Assembly (NCBI RefSeq): GCF_003610235.1
Contig: NZ_RAPR01000001.1
Coordinates: forward strand, 7,006,001-7,070,000
Direction of reading: 5' to 3'
Length of the DNA stretch: 64,000 bases
From: Catellatospora citrea
Lineage (GTDB): Bacteria > Actinomycetota > Actinomycetes > Mycobacteriales > Micromonosporaceae
A model generated the notes under the pieces. That model ran no database searches and was not told the DNA's origin. It worked only from the letters and a program-made list of their open reading frames with translations. Every line of letters begins with the position of its first letter. The first letter of the stretch is position 1. Below, in pieces: positions 1-7,745 of this stretch. The translations under genes were made by a program, and so were the position numbers.

Positions 1-814
1 GCGCGTCGAGGGCCGCCGACGGGTCGTCGGCGAAGAACCGCAGCACGCGGACCTGCTCGCGCCGGCCCAGCGGGCGTACCGCGACGACGGGCTCGGCGAG
101 TTCGACGATCAGGTTGGTCTGGCTGTTGGCGGCCAGGGCCAGGCACTCGCCTTCCACCTTGATCATGCCGGTCTCGTTGTAGTTGCGCTTGTGCTGCACC
201 CCGGTGACCAGGCGGCGCGGGATCCGCAGGTCGAAGAACGCGCCGTAGCGCACCCGCAGCTCGTCGGCGGTCACCACGTGCGGGCGGGTGACGTAGCCGG
301 CGATGACGGCCAGCGCGATCAGGATGCCGTACGCGTCCAGCGCCAGCACCACCGCGCGCAGCCCGACCGGGGCGTCCAGTGACCGCAGCAGGATCTCCAC
401 CGCGACCAGCTCGATCACGCAGGCGAACAGGAACCCGAACATGAGCACCGTCTGCTCGCGGTGATACGACAGCGCCACCGCGCCCGGCGGCACCCCGTGC
501 CGGCGGCGGCCGACCCACAGCACCATGCTGACCATGCCCTTGGCGTCGAAGCCCATGATCCGGCGCACCTTCTCCGGCACGATCTGCTCGTACGCGCCGC
601 GCAGCGCCGCCCGCCGCCCGGTGCCGTCGGCGCGCAGGGCGTGGTAGCGCTGCCCGAACACCAGCGCCTGCAGCAGCAGCACCGCCAGCACGACCAGCTC
701 GGCACCGGCCAGCACCGGGCGCGGCAGCGCGACGCCGGACAGCAGCAGGACGGCGAGCACCACCTCCGCCGGCACCATCGCGAACATGGCAGCCCGGGCG
801 ATCTTCAGCATCAT
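1..814 (-). CDS. Membrane protein of unknown function, C-terminus beyond window
   Basis: About 271 residues are visible and the frame is still open at the window edge. It begins MMLKIARAAMFAMVPAE and shows two hydrophobic segments near residues 10-55. A basic loop follows, then two more hydrophobic segments around residues 125-185, and then a beta-rich soluble tail after GYVTRPHVVTADELRVRYG. I recognise no family with confidence; the tail could be a small PH-like domain (weak inference). Its ATG overlaps the stop of the MerR gene by 4 bases, so the two are almost certainly one transcript and translationally coupled. The likely role is as a target or partner of that regulator. Confidence 0.75.
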   Translation of the reverse strand, partial: MMLKIARAAMFAMVPAEVVLAVLLLSGVALPRPVLAGAELVVLAVLLLQALVFGQRYHALRADGTGRRAALRGAYEQIVPEKVRRIMGFDAKGMVSMVLWVGRRRHGVPPGAVALSYHREQTVLMFGFLFACVIELVAVEILLRSLDAPVGLRAVVLALDAYGILIALAVIAGYVTRPHVVTADELRVRYGAFFDLRIPRRLVTGVQHKRNYNETGMIKVEGECLALAANSQTNLIVELAEPVVAVRPLGRREQVRVLRFFADDPSAALDA

Positions 815-1563
815 GCGCGTTCCTTCAGGGTCGTCACCATCAGGCGCAGCACCTCGGCCTGGGCGGGGGCGAGTTCAGAGGTCATCAGGTCCAGCCAGCG
901 ACCGGTCTCCGCCTCGTCGAGGCTGGCCACCATCGCCGCGGCCATCTCGGCGGGCAGGTGGGCGGCGAGGTCCGCGGCGAGCACCGCGACCCGCGGATCG
1001 GCCGGGTCCGCGCCGGCGATCGCGTCCATGCGTGCGGTCAGGGCGTGGCCCCGGGCCCGCGCCTCCGGCCCGGTCAGCGGCGCGAACATCGCCATGACCT
1101 GTTCCCGGGCGGCCGGGTCGGCCCCGGTGTCGATCAGCGAGATCATGTCGCGGTCGAGCGCGGCGAACGCCGAGCCCGCCGGATGGAGGTCGTGCAGCAG
1201 GTCCCCCAGGTCGGGGGCGACCGTGGTGTCGGGGTTGAGGTCGGCGTCGGCCAGCAGCGCCGCCAACCGGGCCCGGCGGGCGGCGATGGCATCCTGCTGG
1301 CGGGCCAGGTCGGCGTCCAGCTCGGTGAGCACCTCGCGCAGCTCGCGGCCCTGGTCGTCGGCGAGCACGTCGCGGATCTCGTCGAGGGACAGGCCGAGCT
1401 CGGCGAGCCGGCGCACCCGGGCGAGCAGGACCGCGTCGCGGACCCGGTACTCCCGGTAGCCGCCGGGGGTCCGCTCGGGTTCGGGCAGCAGCCCGAGGTG
1501 GTGGTAGTGCCGCACGGTACGGGTGGTCACCCCGACCAGCGCGGCCAGCTCGCCGATACGCAT
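811..1563 (-). CDS. MerR family transcriptional regulator
   Basis: A 250-residue protein. The N-terminal winged helix is canonical (MRIGELAALVGVTTRTVRHY, then a GLLPEPERTPGGYREY wing), followed by the long dimerisation helix at about residues 75-115. The C-terminal 130 residues are Ala/Leu/Asp-rich and alpha-helical, with no cysteine metal site, so a small-molecule rather than metal effector is likely. Members of this family bind between over-spaced -35 and -10 elements, and a matching palindrome lies directly upstream. The gene starts at the predicted transcription start and is probably leaderless. It is followed with a 4-base overlap by a membrane protein gene. Family call certain; signal unknown. 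Confidence 0.93.
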   Translation of the reverse strand: MRIGELAALVGVTTRTVRHYHHLGLLPEPERTPGGYREYRVRDAVLLARVRRLAELGLSLDEIRDVLADDQGRELREVLTELDADLARQQDAIAARRARLAALLADADLNPDTTVAPDLGDLLHDLHPAGSAFAALDRDMISLIDTGADPAAREQVMAMFAPLTGPEARARGHALTARMDAIAGADPADPRVAVLAADLAAHLPAEMAAAMVASLDEAETGRWLDLMTSELAPAQAEVLRLMVTTLKERA

Positions 1564-1567
1564 GCCC

Positions 1568-1600
1568 CTATTAGAGACGTTGACGTTACGTCAAGGTCAA
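1568..1600 (-). promoter_or_regulatory. Predicted MerR-type promoter with palindromic operator, leaderless
   Basis: On the minus strand a -35-like TTGACC (1595-1600) and a -10 TAATAG (1568-1573) are 21 bases apart. The spacer holds a 15-base perfect palindrome, TTGACGTTACGTCAA (1580-1594). Over-long spacing with a palindrome between the hexamers is the hallmark of MerR-activated promoters. The -10 ends 4 bases before the ATG, so transcription should begin at or next to the start codon (leaderless, autoregulated). Confidence 0.7.
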
Positions 1601-1644
1601 GTCTCCTGGCCCTGGTCCGGGCGTGATCTGGGCCCGCCGACGGT

Positions 1645-2538
1645 TCAGTCGCGGCCCGTCCACGACGCGGCGGCCGCGGGCAGCCCGGCGATGTCGACGT
1701 CGACCGCCAGCAGCGCGCCGTCGACCGGGCCCGGCTGCGCGAGGCCGTAGTTCGCCGTCGTGACGAACAGCCGCCGCAGGTCCGGGCCGCCCAGGCACAC
1801 GCTGGTCGGCTGGGCCGCAGCCAGCCGGATCTCCCCGTCGAGCGATCCGTCGGGCCGGTAGCGGCGTACGGCGTGGCCGCCCCACAGCGCCACCCACAGG
1901 TTGCCCGCCGCGTCGACGGTCATGCCGTCGGGGAAGCCGTCGGCTGCGGTCAGCCGCAGGAACGGCGTCTGCTCCGACAGCTCGCCGGTGGCCGGGTCGA
2001 CGGTGAACCGGTCGACATGGCCCAGGGGCGTGTCCGCGAGGTACATCAGCGTGCCGGTCGGGTCGAAGGCCGGGCCGTTGGTGATGGTCAGGCCGGTGAC
2101 GGCCGGCTGCGTCGGGTGGTCGTGGCGGAACAGCGTGCCCCCGCCCGGTGTGGCGTCATAGGTCATGCTCCCGGCCCAGAACCGGCCGTGCGGGTCGGCG
2201 ACCGCGTCGTTCATCCTCGCCGGGACGGGATTGGTGGACTCCAGGTCCGTCAGCGGGTGGACGTGCCCGTCGTCGAGCAGGGCCAGGCCGGTCCCGGCGG
2301 CGGCCAGCCACCGGCCCGGCCGCCCGGCCACCGGCGCCACCGCGCCCAGCGGCCGATCGAGGCGGTACAGCTCGCGCAGCGGGCCGGGCTCATCGCCGCC
2401 GGTCTCCAGCAGCCGCCCGGCGAGCAGGTCGACGAGCACGAGGCGGCCGTCGACCCAGCGGGCGCCCTCACCCAGTTCGAGCCGGTCCTCGCTCCACGGG
2501 ATCGGGTCATGCAGCACGGCCTGCTCCTGTGTCGTCAT
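1645..2538 (-). CDS. SMP-30/regucalcin-family lactonase, probable galactonolactonase
   Basis: A 297-residue six-bladed propeller protein of the SMP-30/gluconolactonase family, at usual family length. The expected divalent-metal ligands are visible: Glu24 in LGEGARW, Asn-Asp in MNDAVADPHGRFWAGSM, and Asp in DGMTVDAAGNLWVALW. Family members hydrolyse sugar-acid lactones. Here it is the last gene of a D-galactonate operon, so the inferred substrate is D-galactono-lactone, giving galactonate. Its ATG overlaps the stop of the kinase gene by 4 bases. There is no signal peptide, so it is cytoplasmic. Function is firm at family level; substrate is inferred from context. Confidence 0.88.
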   Translation of the reverse strand: MTTQEQAVLHDPIPWSEDRLELGEGARWVDGRLVLVDLLAGRLLETGGDEPGPLRELYRLDRPLGAVAPVAGRPGRWLAAAGTGLALLDDGHVHPLTDLESTNPVPARMNDAVADPHGRFWAGSMTYDATPGGGTLFRHDHPTQPAVTGLTITNGPAFDPTGTLMYLADTPLGHVDRFTVDPATGELSEQTPFLRLTAADGFPDGMTVDAAGNLWVALWGGHAVRRYRPDGSLDGEIRLAAAQPTSVCLGGPDLRRLFVTTANYGLAQPGPVDGALLAVDVDIAGLPAAAASWTGRD

Positions 2539-3473
2539 CGGACGGCGCTGCCGGGTTCGCGGTCGAGCAGCGCCAGGTCGTCACGGAACGGCAGGCCTTC
2601 CCAGTCGCCGCGGGTGGCGACGGCGAACGCGCCGACGGTCACGGCGCGGTCGAGCCGGGCCGCGGCGTCGACGCCGTCGAGCACGCCGGACAGCAGCCCG
2701 GCGACGAACGCGTCGCCCGCGCCGACGGTGTCGACCACCGGCACGGACCGGGCGGGCCGGTGCAGCGTGCCGTGCTCGCCGTGGCTGGTGGCACCCCCTG
2801 CGCCGTGTTTGACGACCACTTCCCGTACGCCCGCGGCCAGCAGCGCCGCGACGGGGTCGGTGTCGTCGGTGAGCACCGCGAGTTCGTCGTCGGACGCGAC
2901 GACCAGGTCGAGGGAGCCCAGCAGCGGTCGCAGCGCGGCGGCGGCCTGCTGCGCCGACCAGAGCCGGGTGCGGTGGTTGACGTCGAGGCAGACCAGGCTG
3001 CCCGTGGCCCGGGCGTGCCCGACCGCGTAACGCACCGCCTCGTACGGGCCGTCGCCCAGCGCGCAGGTGATGCCGGTGACGTGCAGGATCCGCGGCATGC
3101 GGTCGGCGGCGAACGCGGGGTGCACGTCTTCGGCGTTCAGGCGGGAGCCCGCCGAGCCGGTGCGGTGGTAGGTGACCCGGGTGAGGTCGCCGACCCGGGG
3201 CTCGAACAGGATCAGGCCGGTCGGGGCGTGCGGGTCGACGCGCGCGAGGCCGATGTCGACGCCTTCGGCGCGCAGGCTGCGCCGGACGAGTTCGCCGGGC
3301 TCGTCGGCGCCGGTGACGCCGAGCCAGCTCGCGCGGTGGCCGAGCCGGGCCAGCCCGATCGCGACGGTGGACTCCGATCCGGCGACCGACAGGTGCGCCG
3401 GGCCGCCGAGGCGCAGCGGCCCGGCCATCCGGAACGCGGCCATGGTCTCGCCGAGGGTGAGCACGTCGGTCAT
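2535..3473 (-). CDS. PfkB-family sugar kinase, probable 2-keto-3-deoxygalactonate kinase
   Basis: A 312-residue ribokinase/PfkB-fold kinase. The N-terminal MTDVLTLGETMAAF and GSESTVAIGLARLG are typical of 2-keto-3-deoxygluconate kinases (KdgK). The C-terminal VVDTVGAGDAFVAGLLSG carries the PfkB signature with the catalytic Asp in GAGD. The start is the ATG at 3473 overlapping the aldolase stop by 4 bases; the frame stays open further upstream, but that stretch lies opposite the aldolase codons and is not coding. Context predicts phosphorylation of 2-keto-3-deoxy-D-galactonate at O6. In E. coli this step is done by the unrelated DgoK fold, so here a PfkB enzyme appears to fill it. Confidence 0.9.
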   Translation of the reverse strand: MTDVLTLGETMAAFRMAGPLRLGGPAHLSVAGSESTVAIGLARLGHRASWLGVTGADEPGELVRRSLRAEGVDIGLARVDPHAPTGLILFEPRVGDLTRVTYHRTGSAGSRLNAEDVHPAFAADRMPRILHVTGITCALGDGPYEAVRYAVGHARATGSLVCLDVNHRTRLWSAQQAAAALRPLLGSLDLVVASDDELAVLTDDTDPVAALLAAGVREVVVKHGAGGATSHGEHGTLHRPARSVPVVDTVGAGDAFVAGLLSGVLDGVDAAARLDRAVTVGAFAVATRGDWEGLPFRDDLALLDREPGSAVR

Positions 3474-4090
3474 GCGGCTACTCCGGCCAGGAACGCCGCG
3501 GCGCGTTCGCGCAGCGCGGCCAGGTCGCCGCCGCGCACCGCGTCGCCGAGCAGCGGTGAGCCGACCCCGACCGCGACGGCACCGGCCTGCAGGTACTGCG
3601 GTGCGAGGGTTGCGTCGACGCCGCCGACGGGCACGAACGCGGTCTGCGGGAACGGGTCGCGCAGCGCGCGCAGGTAGCCGGGGCCGCCGATGGACGCGGG
3701 GAACAGCTTGACCGCGGTCGCCCCGGCGAGGGTGGCCTGCACGACTTCGCTGGGGGTCAGCGCTCCGGCGAGCACGGGCAGGCCGAGGCGGGCGGCTTCG
3801 GCCAGGCTCGGCGCGATGGCGGGGGTGACCAGGAACGTCGCGCCGGCGTCGGCGGCCTGGCGGGCGTCGTTCTCGGTGAGCACCGTGCCCGCGCCGAGCG
3901 CGAACGCGGGGCCGAGCGCCGCGCGGGCGCGGGCGATGGTGTCCAGCGCACCGGCCGCGGTGAGCGACACCTCGATCAGGTGGACGCCGCTGTCGGCGAG
4001 GGTGAGCACGCTGTCGAGGGCGGCCTGCGGGTCGGGGCCGCGCACGATCGCCAGCAGCCGGTGGACGCGCAGGGTGTCGAGCAGGTTCAT
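3470..4090 (-). CDS. 2-keto-3-deoxy-6-phospho(gala/glu)conate aldolase
   Basis: A 206-residue class I KDPG/KDPGal aldolase of normal length. Key features are LLAIVRG near the N-terminus, HLIEVSLT with the conserved Glu, LGAGTVLT, FLVTPAIAP, and the Schiff-base lysine in ATAVKLFPAS. It cleaves 2-keto-3-deoxy-6-phosphogalactonate (or gluconate) to pyruvate and glyceraldehyde 3-phosphate in the cytoplasm. The ATG at 4090 overlaps the stop of the mutarotase-like gene by 4 bases, and its own stop overlaps the kinase ATG. Galactonate dehydratase in the same operon favours the galacto substrate (DgoA role), but sequence alone cannot separate the two epimers. Confidence 0.92.
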   Translation of the reverse strand: MNLLDTLRVHRLLAIVRGPDPQAALDSVLTLADSGVHLIEVSLTAAGALDTIARARAALGPAFALGAGTVLTENDARQAADAGATFLVTPAIAPSLAEAARLGLPVLAGALTPSEVVQATLAGATAVKLFPASIGGPGYLRALRDPFPQTAFVPVGGVDATLAPQYLQAGAVAVGVGSPLLGDAVRGGDLAALRERAAAFLAGVAA

Positions 4091-4947
4091 GGGGTGGTGC
4101 CTCCGCGGCGGTGAGCGGTGATGGTGAGCCGCCAGCTGACCTGCCCCGATGCGGGCACGGTGGCGGCGTCGCCGGGGCCGGCCCCGGCCAGGTCGAAGGC
4201 GGCGCCGAGCATCGGTTCGACACCGATGCTGCGGTAGGGGTCGGGCTGGGGCCAGCCGCGCAGGTTGCGCCACAGGGCGGTGGAGCGGGGCTGGCCGTCG
4301 CAGTCCAGGTGCAGGGTGAGCCGGTCGGATCCGTCGGTGACGTGCACGGTCGGGCAGTCGGTGAGGATCGCACCGAGCGCGGTGCCGTCGTCGGGGCCGA
4401 ACCGGTCCAGGGACAGCCCGGCCGGTGCGGGCCAGGGGCCTTCGCGCCAGGGAAGGTCGTCGGGCCAGGGTCCGACCAGCAGCGGCGCGGCTTCGGGATA
4501 CAGCCTGGTGGTGGTGCCGGCGGGGGCGTCGAGGCGCGCGGCGGGGCTCAGGTCGAGCAGGGCGTGCGCGGCCCACACGAACCGGTGGCCGGGGTCGGCG
4601 GCCAGGGTGTAGTCGGCGACGATCGCACCGGAGTGCTCACGTACCCGCCGGGTCAGGATGAAGGCGGGCCGGGCGATCGTCATGGTGCCGCCGGGGTCGG
4701 CCTCGTCCGGGTGTCGCTGCCAGGGGCGGGACCAGAGGTCGCCGTGGTCGGGCAGGCCGCGGACCGTCGGCAGGCATTCCTCCAGGCCGCCCGCGTCGAC
4801 GAAGTCGTCACCGGGGGCCACGGCGTCGCGGCCGGTCCCGGGCCGGGTCCACAGCCATTCGCGGCCGCCGCCGGACAGGCTGGTCCAGCGTCCGCCGTGG
4901 GCCGGGTCGAGCACGGCACGCAGCGCGACGGGTGCGTCGGTCACCAT
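4087..4947 (-). CDS. Aldose 1-epimerase-like protein (galactose mutarotase fold)
   Basis: A 286-residue protein with the beta-sandwich pattern of the aldose-1-epimerase superfamily: LDPAHGGRWTSLSGGGREWLW at the N-terminus, then FVDAGGLEECLPTVRG, and near the C-terminus SIGVEPMLGAAFDLAG with the expected Glu. Family members interconvert sugar anomers. The first ATG after the dehydratase stop (4947) is used, giving a 7-base overlap; longer upstream frames oppose the dehydratase. In this operon it would supply the anomer used by the dehydrogenase, or act on a related sugar. The usual catalytic histidine is less clear than in GalM, so exact activity is uncertain. Confidence 0.78.
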   Translation of the reverse strand: MVTDAPVALRAVLDPAHGGRWTSLSGGGREWLWTRPGTGRDAVAPGDDFVDAGGLEECLPTVRGLPDHGDLWSRPWQRHPDEADPGGTMTIARPAFILTRRVREHSGAIVADYTLAADPGHRFVWAAHALLDLSPAARLDAPAGTTTRLYPEAAPLLVGPWPDDLPWREGPWPAPAGLSLDRFGPDDGTALGAILTDCPTVHVTDGSDRLTLHLDCDGQPRSTALWRNLRGWPQPDPYRSIGVEPMLGAAFDLAGAGPGDAATVPASGQVSWRLTITAHRRGGTTP

Positions 4948-6086
4948 TCGGCGAAGGACCCGTCGTCGTGGCGCCAGACCGGGTTGCGCCAGGCGTGGCC
5001 GGTCGCGTCGGCCCTGCGCACGGCGGCCTCGTCGACGGTGATGCCCAGGCCGGGGGCGTCCAGGCGGTTGATGTGCCCGTCGACGAACGCGAACGGCGCG
5101 GGGTCCACCAGGTAGTCGAGCAGTTCGCTGCCCTGGTTGTAGTGGATGCCGATGCTCTGTTCCTGGATCAGGAAGTTCGGCGTGGCCAGCGCGACCTGCA
5201 GGCTCGCGGCCAGCGAGATCGGGCCCAGCGGGCAGTGCGGGGCCAGCACCGCGCCGTACGTCTCGGCCAGCGACGCGATGCGGCGCACCTCGGAGATGCC
5301 GCCCGCGTGGGACAGGTCGGGCTGCACGACCGCGACGCCCGCCTGCAGCGGGGCGAGGAACTCGGCCCGGCCGTAGAGCCGCTCGCCGGTGGCGATCGGC
5401 ACGGGGGAGCAGGTCACGATGTCGGGCAGGCGGTGGGCCAGGTCGGGCAGCACCGGCTCCTCGGCGAAGAACGGCCGCAGCGGCGCGATCTCGGGCAGGA
5501 TGCGGCGTACGGCGGCGGCGCCGGCCCGGCCGTGGAAGTCGACGGCGATGTCGCGGTGCTCGCCGAGGGCTTCGCGGGCGGCGGCGACGCGGCTGACGAC
5601 GGCGTCGACCTCGGCGGAGGTCGGGATGGGCGACAGCCGCCCGGAGGCGTTCATCTTGACCGCGGTCATCCCGGCGGCGGCCTGCGCGGCGGCCTGCTCG
5701 CCGATCTCGGTCGGGTCGTCGCCGCCGATCCAGGCGTAGATGCGTACGCGGTCGCGGACCGGTCCGCCGAGCAGGGCGTGCACGGGTGCGCCGTACGCCT
5801 GTCCGGCGATGTCCCACAGGGCCTGGTCGAGCCCGGCCACGGCGCTGGACAGCACGGGGCCGCCGCGGTAGAAGCCGCCCTTGGTCATGACCTGCCAGTG
5901 GTGTTCGATACGCAGCGGGTCCTCGCCGATGAGGAGTTCAGCCAGCGTGTCGACGGCGGCGCGGACGACTTCGGCGCGTCCTTCGACGACGGGTTCGCCC
6001 CAGCCGACCAGCCCGTCGTCGGTCTGCACGCGGCAGAACAGCCACCGCGGTGCGACGAGGAAGGTCTCGATACGGTCGATCTTCAC
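4941..6086 (-). CDS. dgoD: D-galactonate dehydratase
   Basis: A 381-residue enolase-superfamily (mandelate racemase subgroup) enzyme resembling DgoD over its full length: PRWLFCRVQTDDGLVGWGEP, GGFYRGGPVLSSAVAGLDQA, AVDFHGRAG (metal Asp), FFAEEPV (metal Glu), a third acidic ligand in ATGERL, and the catalytic His in LAPHCPLGP. It dehydrates D-galactonate to 2-keto-3-deoxy-D-galactonate, a Mg-dependent cytoplasmic step. The start is GTG at 6086, overlapping the regulator stop by 4 bases; this yields MKIDRIETF, the normal family N-terminus. This gene fixes the identity of the whole operon. Confidence 0.94.
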   Translation of the reverse strand: MKIDRIETFLVAPRWLFCRVQTDDGLVGWGEPVVEGRAEVVRAAVDTLAELLIGEDPLRIEHHWQVMTKGGFYRGGPVLSSAVAGLDQALWDIAGQAYGAPVHALLGGPVRDRVRIYAWIGGDDPTEIGEQAAAQAAAGMTAVKMNASGRLSPIPTSAEVDAVVSRVAAAREALGEHRDIAVDFHGRAGAAAVRRILPEIAPLRPFFAEEPVLPDLAHRLPDIVTCSPVPIATGERLYGRAEFLAPLQAGVAVVQPDLSHAGGISEVRRIASLAETYGAVLAPHCPLGPISLAASLQVALATPNFLIQEQSIGIHYNQGSELLDYLVDPAPFAFVDGHINRLDAPGLGITVDEAAVRRADATGHAWRNPVWRHDDGSFAEW

Positions 6087-6793
6087 CGGTTGTCCTTCTT
6101 CTTGCGGACGTGGTCCACGTCCTGTGCTGCCTTGTCGAGCAGGTCGCCCATGGCACGTTCGGCGGCCGCGGCGTCGCGGGCGCGGATGGCGGCCACCACC
6201 GCCTGGTGGCTGGGGACCGGGTCGTCGTGGTGCTGCGCGCCGTGCACGAGCTTGTCGCGCTCGGCCAGGCCGGTCTCCATGACGACCTTCATCCGCTCGA
6301 GCCACTCGTTGTGGGCGGCGTGCAGCAGCGCGCGGTGGAAGTTCAGGTCGGCGGCGACGGCGGCGGCCGGGTCGTCGTGGGCGGCGGCCATCTGGGCGAG
6401 CGCGTCGTCGAGCGCGGCCAGGTCGGTATCGGTGGCGCGGGCGGCGGCGAGTTTCGCGGCGGCGGGCTCCATGATGGCGCGCACCTCGTGGAGCTGGTCG
6501 AGCAGCGAGGCGTCGGCGCCGCCGGCGAACTGCCAGCGGATGACGTCGGCGTCGAGCAGGTTCCAGGCGGCGCGGGGGCGCACGAACGTGCCGCGTTTCG
6601 GACGGGCGTCGACCAGGCCCTTGGCGGTGAGCACCTTCAGCGCCTCACGCATCACGGTGAGGCTGATGTCGAGTTCCTCCTGCAGCGCGGCGAGGTTGAT
6701 CGTCGCGCCTTCGGCGATCTCGCCGGCGAGGATCCGCCCGGCGATGATCTCGACGGTCTGCCCGTGGACGCCGCGTCCTGTGTACTGTCCCAA
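6083..6793 (-). CDS. GntR/FadR-family regulator, DgoR-like
   Basis: A 236-residue regulator with an N-terminal winged HTH (LQEELDISLTVMREALKVLTAKGLVDARPKRGTFV, 35 residues, roughly 33-67) and a C-terminal FCD ligand-binding domain. The FCD pattern is visible as EVRAIMEPAAAKLAA, the His in NFHRALLHAAHNEWL, and a late SHQAVVAAIRARD. FadR-type FCD regulators bind sugar acids, and E. coli DgoR responds to galactonate. The only good in-frame start is TTG at 6793, with AGAAGG-like pairing upstream, which may limit its level. It sits inside the operon it presumably represses, 36 bases after the dehydrogenase. The AT-rich divergent promoter at 7577-7745 is its likely target. Confidence 0.9.
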   Translation of the reverse strand: MGQYTGRGVHGQTVEIIAGRILAGEIAEGATINLAALQEELDISLTVMREALKVLTAKGLVDARPKRGTFVRPRAAWNLLDADVIRWQFAGGADASLLDQLHEVRAIMEPAAAKLAAARATDTDLAALDDALAQMAAAHDDPAAAVAADLNFHRALLHAAHNEWLERMKVVMETGLAERDKLVHGAQHHDDPVPSHQAVVAAIRARDAAAAERAMGDLLDKAAQDVDHVRKKKDNR

Positions 6794-6829
6794 TGCTTCG
6801 CGCCTTCTCGCTCGTCGGTGCCGGTCAGG

Positions 6830-7576
6830 TCAGGCCGAGGCCTTGGTCGCGGTCCAGCCGCCGTCGACCACCAGGCTGGTGCCGGTGACGAAGGCGGCGT
6901 CGGCGGAGGCGAGGAACGCTATCGTGGCGGCCACCTCGTCGGGGGTGCCGAACCGCTTGGCGACAGTCTCGGCCACGCTGGCCCGCCTGTCCGCTTCGGA
7001 CACGTCGTCCCACGCGGCGGTGAGGATCGGGCCGGGCAGCACGGTGTTGACGCGGATCTCGGGACCGTACTCGACGGCGAGCTGTCGGGCCAGGGCCACC
7101 AGGCCGCCCTTGGCGGCGGCGTAGGCGGGCCGTCCGGGCAGGCCGACCAGGGCGTGCACGGAGGAGACGACGACGACCGCGCCGTGCTCGGCGCGCAGGT
7201 CTTCCAGGCAGGCGCGCACGCCCAGGAAGGTGCCGGTGAGGCTGACGGCGAGCTGGTGGTCCCAGGACTGCCGGGTGGTCAGGTGTGCCGGGGTGACCTC
7301 GACGGCGTAGGCGTTGCTGACCAGGATGCCGATCGGCCCGAACGCTTCGCGGACGGTGGCGGCCGCGGTGGTCCAGGCGGCCTCGTCGGAGACATCGACG
7401 GTCACTGACAGTGCGCGGCCGCCGGCGCGGTTGATCTCGTCGGCGAGCGGGCCGGTTTCGGCGATGTCGAGCAAGCCCACGGCGACGCCCTCGGCGGCCA
7501 GCCGGCGGGCGGTGGCCGCACCGATGCCGCCGGCTGCCCCTGTGATCAGGGCATTCTTGCCGTCAAGGCCGCGCAT
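6830..7576 (-). CDS. SDR-family dehydrogenase, probable galactose 1-dehydrogenase
   Basis: A 248-residue classical short-chain dehydrogenase. It has the NAD(P)-binding GAAGGIGAAT, SNAY in place of the usual NNAG, catalytic Ser in VVVSSVHA, and the YAAAK pair (Tyr/Lys), followed by the NTVLPGPI loop and a GTSLVVDGGW C-terminus. An Asp in GLLDIAE at the end of beta-2 suggests NAD preference. As first gene of a galactonate operon it most plausibly oxidises D-galactose to the lactone, feeding the SMP-30 lactonase. Related SDRs also act on arabinose, fucose or KDG, so substrate is inferred from neighbours only. Confidence 0.85.
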   Translation of the reverse strand: MRGLDGKNALITGAAGGIGAATARRLAAEGVAVGLLDIAETGPLADEINRAGGRALSVTVDVSDEAAWTTAAATVREAFGPIGILVSNAYAVEVTPAHLTTRQSWDHQLAVSLTGTFLGVRACLEDLRAEHGAVVVVSSVHALVGLPGRPAYAAAKGGLVALARQLAVEYGPEIRVNTVLPGPILTAAWDDVSEADRRASVAETVAKRFGTPDEVAATIAFLASADAAFVTGTSLVVDGGWTATKASA

Positions 7577-7745
7577 AGACTGGCTCCCCGTCTGCCGAAG
7601 TTAGGATCCCCACCAGAGATCTAATCATTAATTACGAAGATATCTTGACAGCCGCCGGGCCGCGATGCAACCTGTTCGTCATACGGATTTACGTGATCGA
7701 CATACGCACAGTCACCCCCCGCATCCCTCAGGAAGGATGTCCTCA
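7577..7745. promoter_or_regulatory. Divergent promoter and candidate operator of the galactose regulon
   Basis: This 169-base gap separates the two divergent operons. Its centre (about 7617-7650) is strikingly A+T-rich in a very G+C-rich window. It holds TAAT-N5-ATTA (7622-7634), the 10-base perfect palindrome AAGATATCTT (7637-7646) and a plus-strand consensus -35, TTGACA (7645-7650), with only a weak -10 near 7668. The -35 overlaps the palindrome, so a protein bound here would block the transporter promoter. The obvious candidate is the GntR regulator of the minus-strand operon. Confidence 0.55.

Noticed and set aside
7737..7745. ATG at 7737 as start of the binding protein
   Set aside because: It directly follows the AGGAAGG ribosome-binding site with no spacing, whereas GTG 7746 is ideally spaced.
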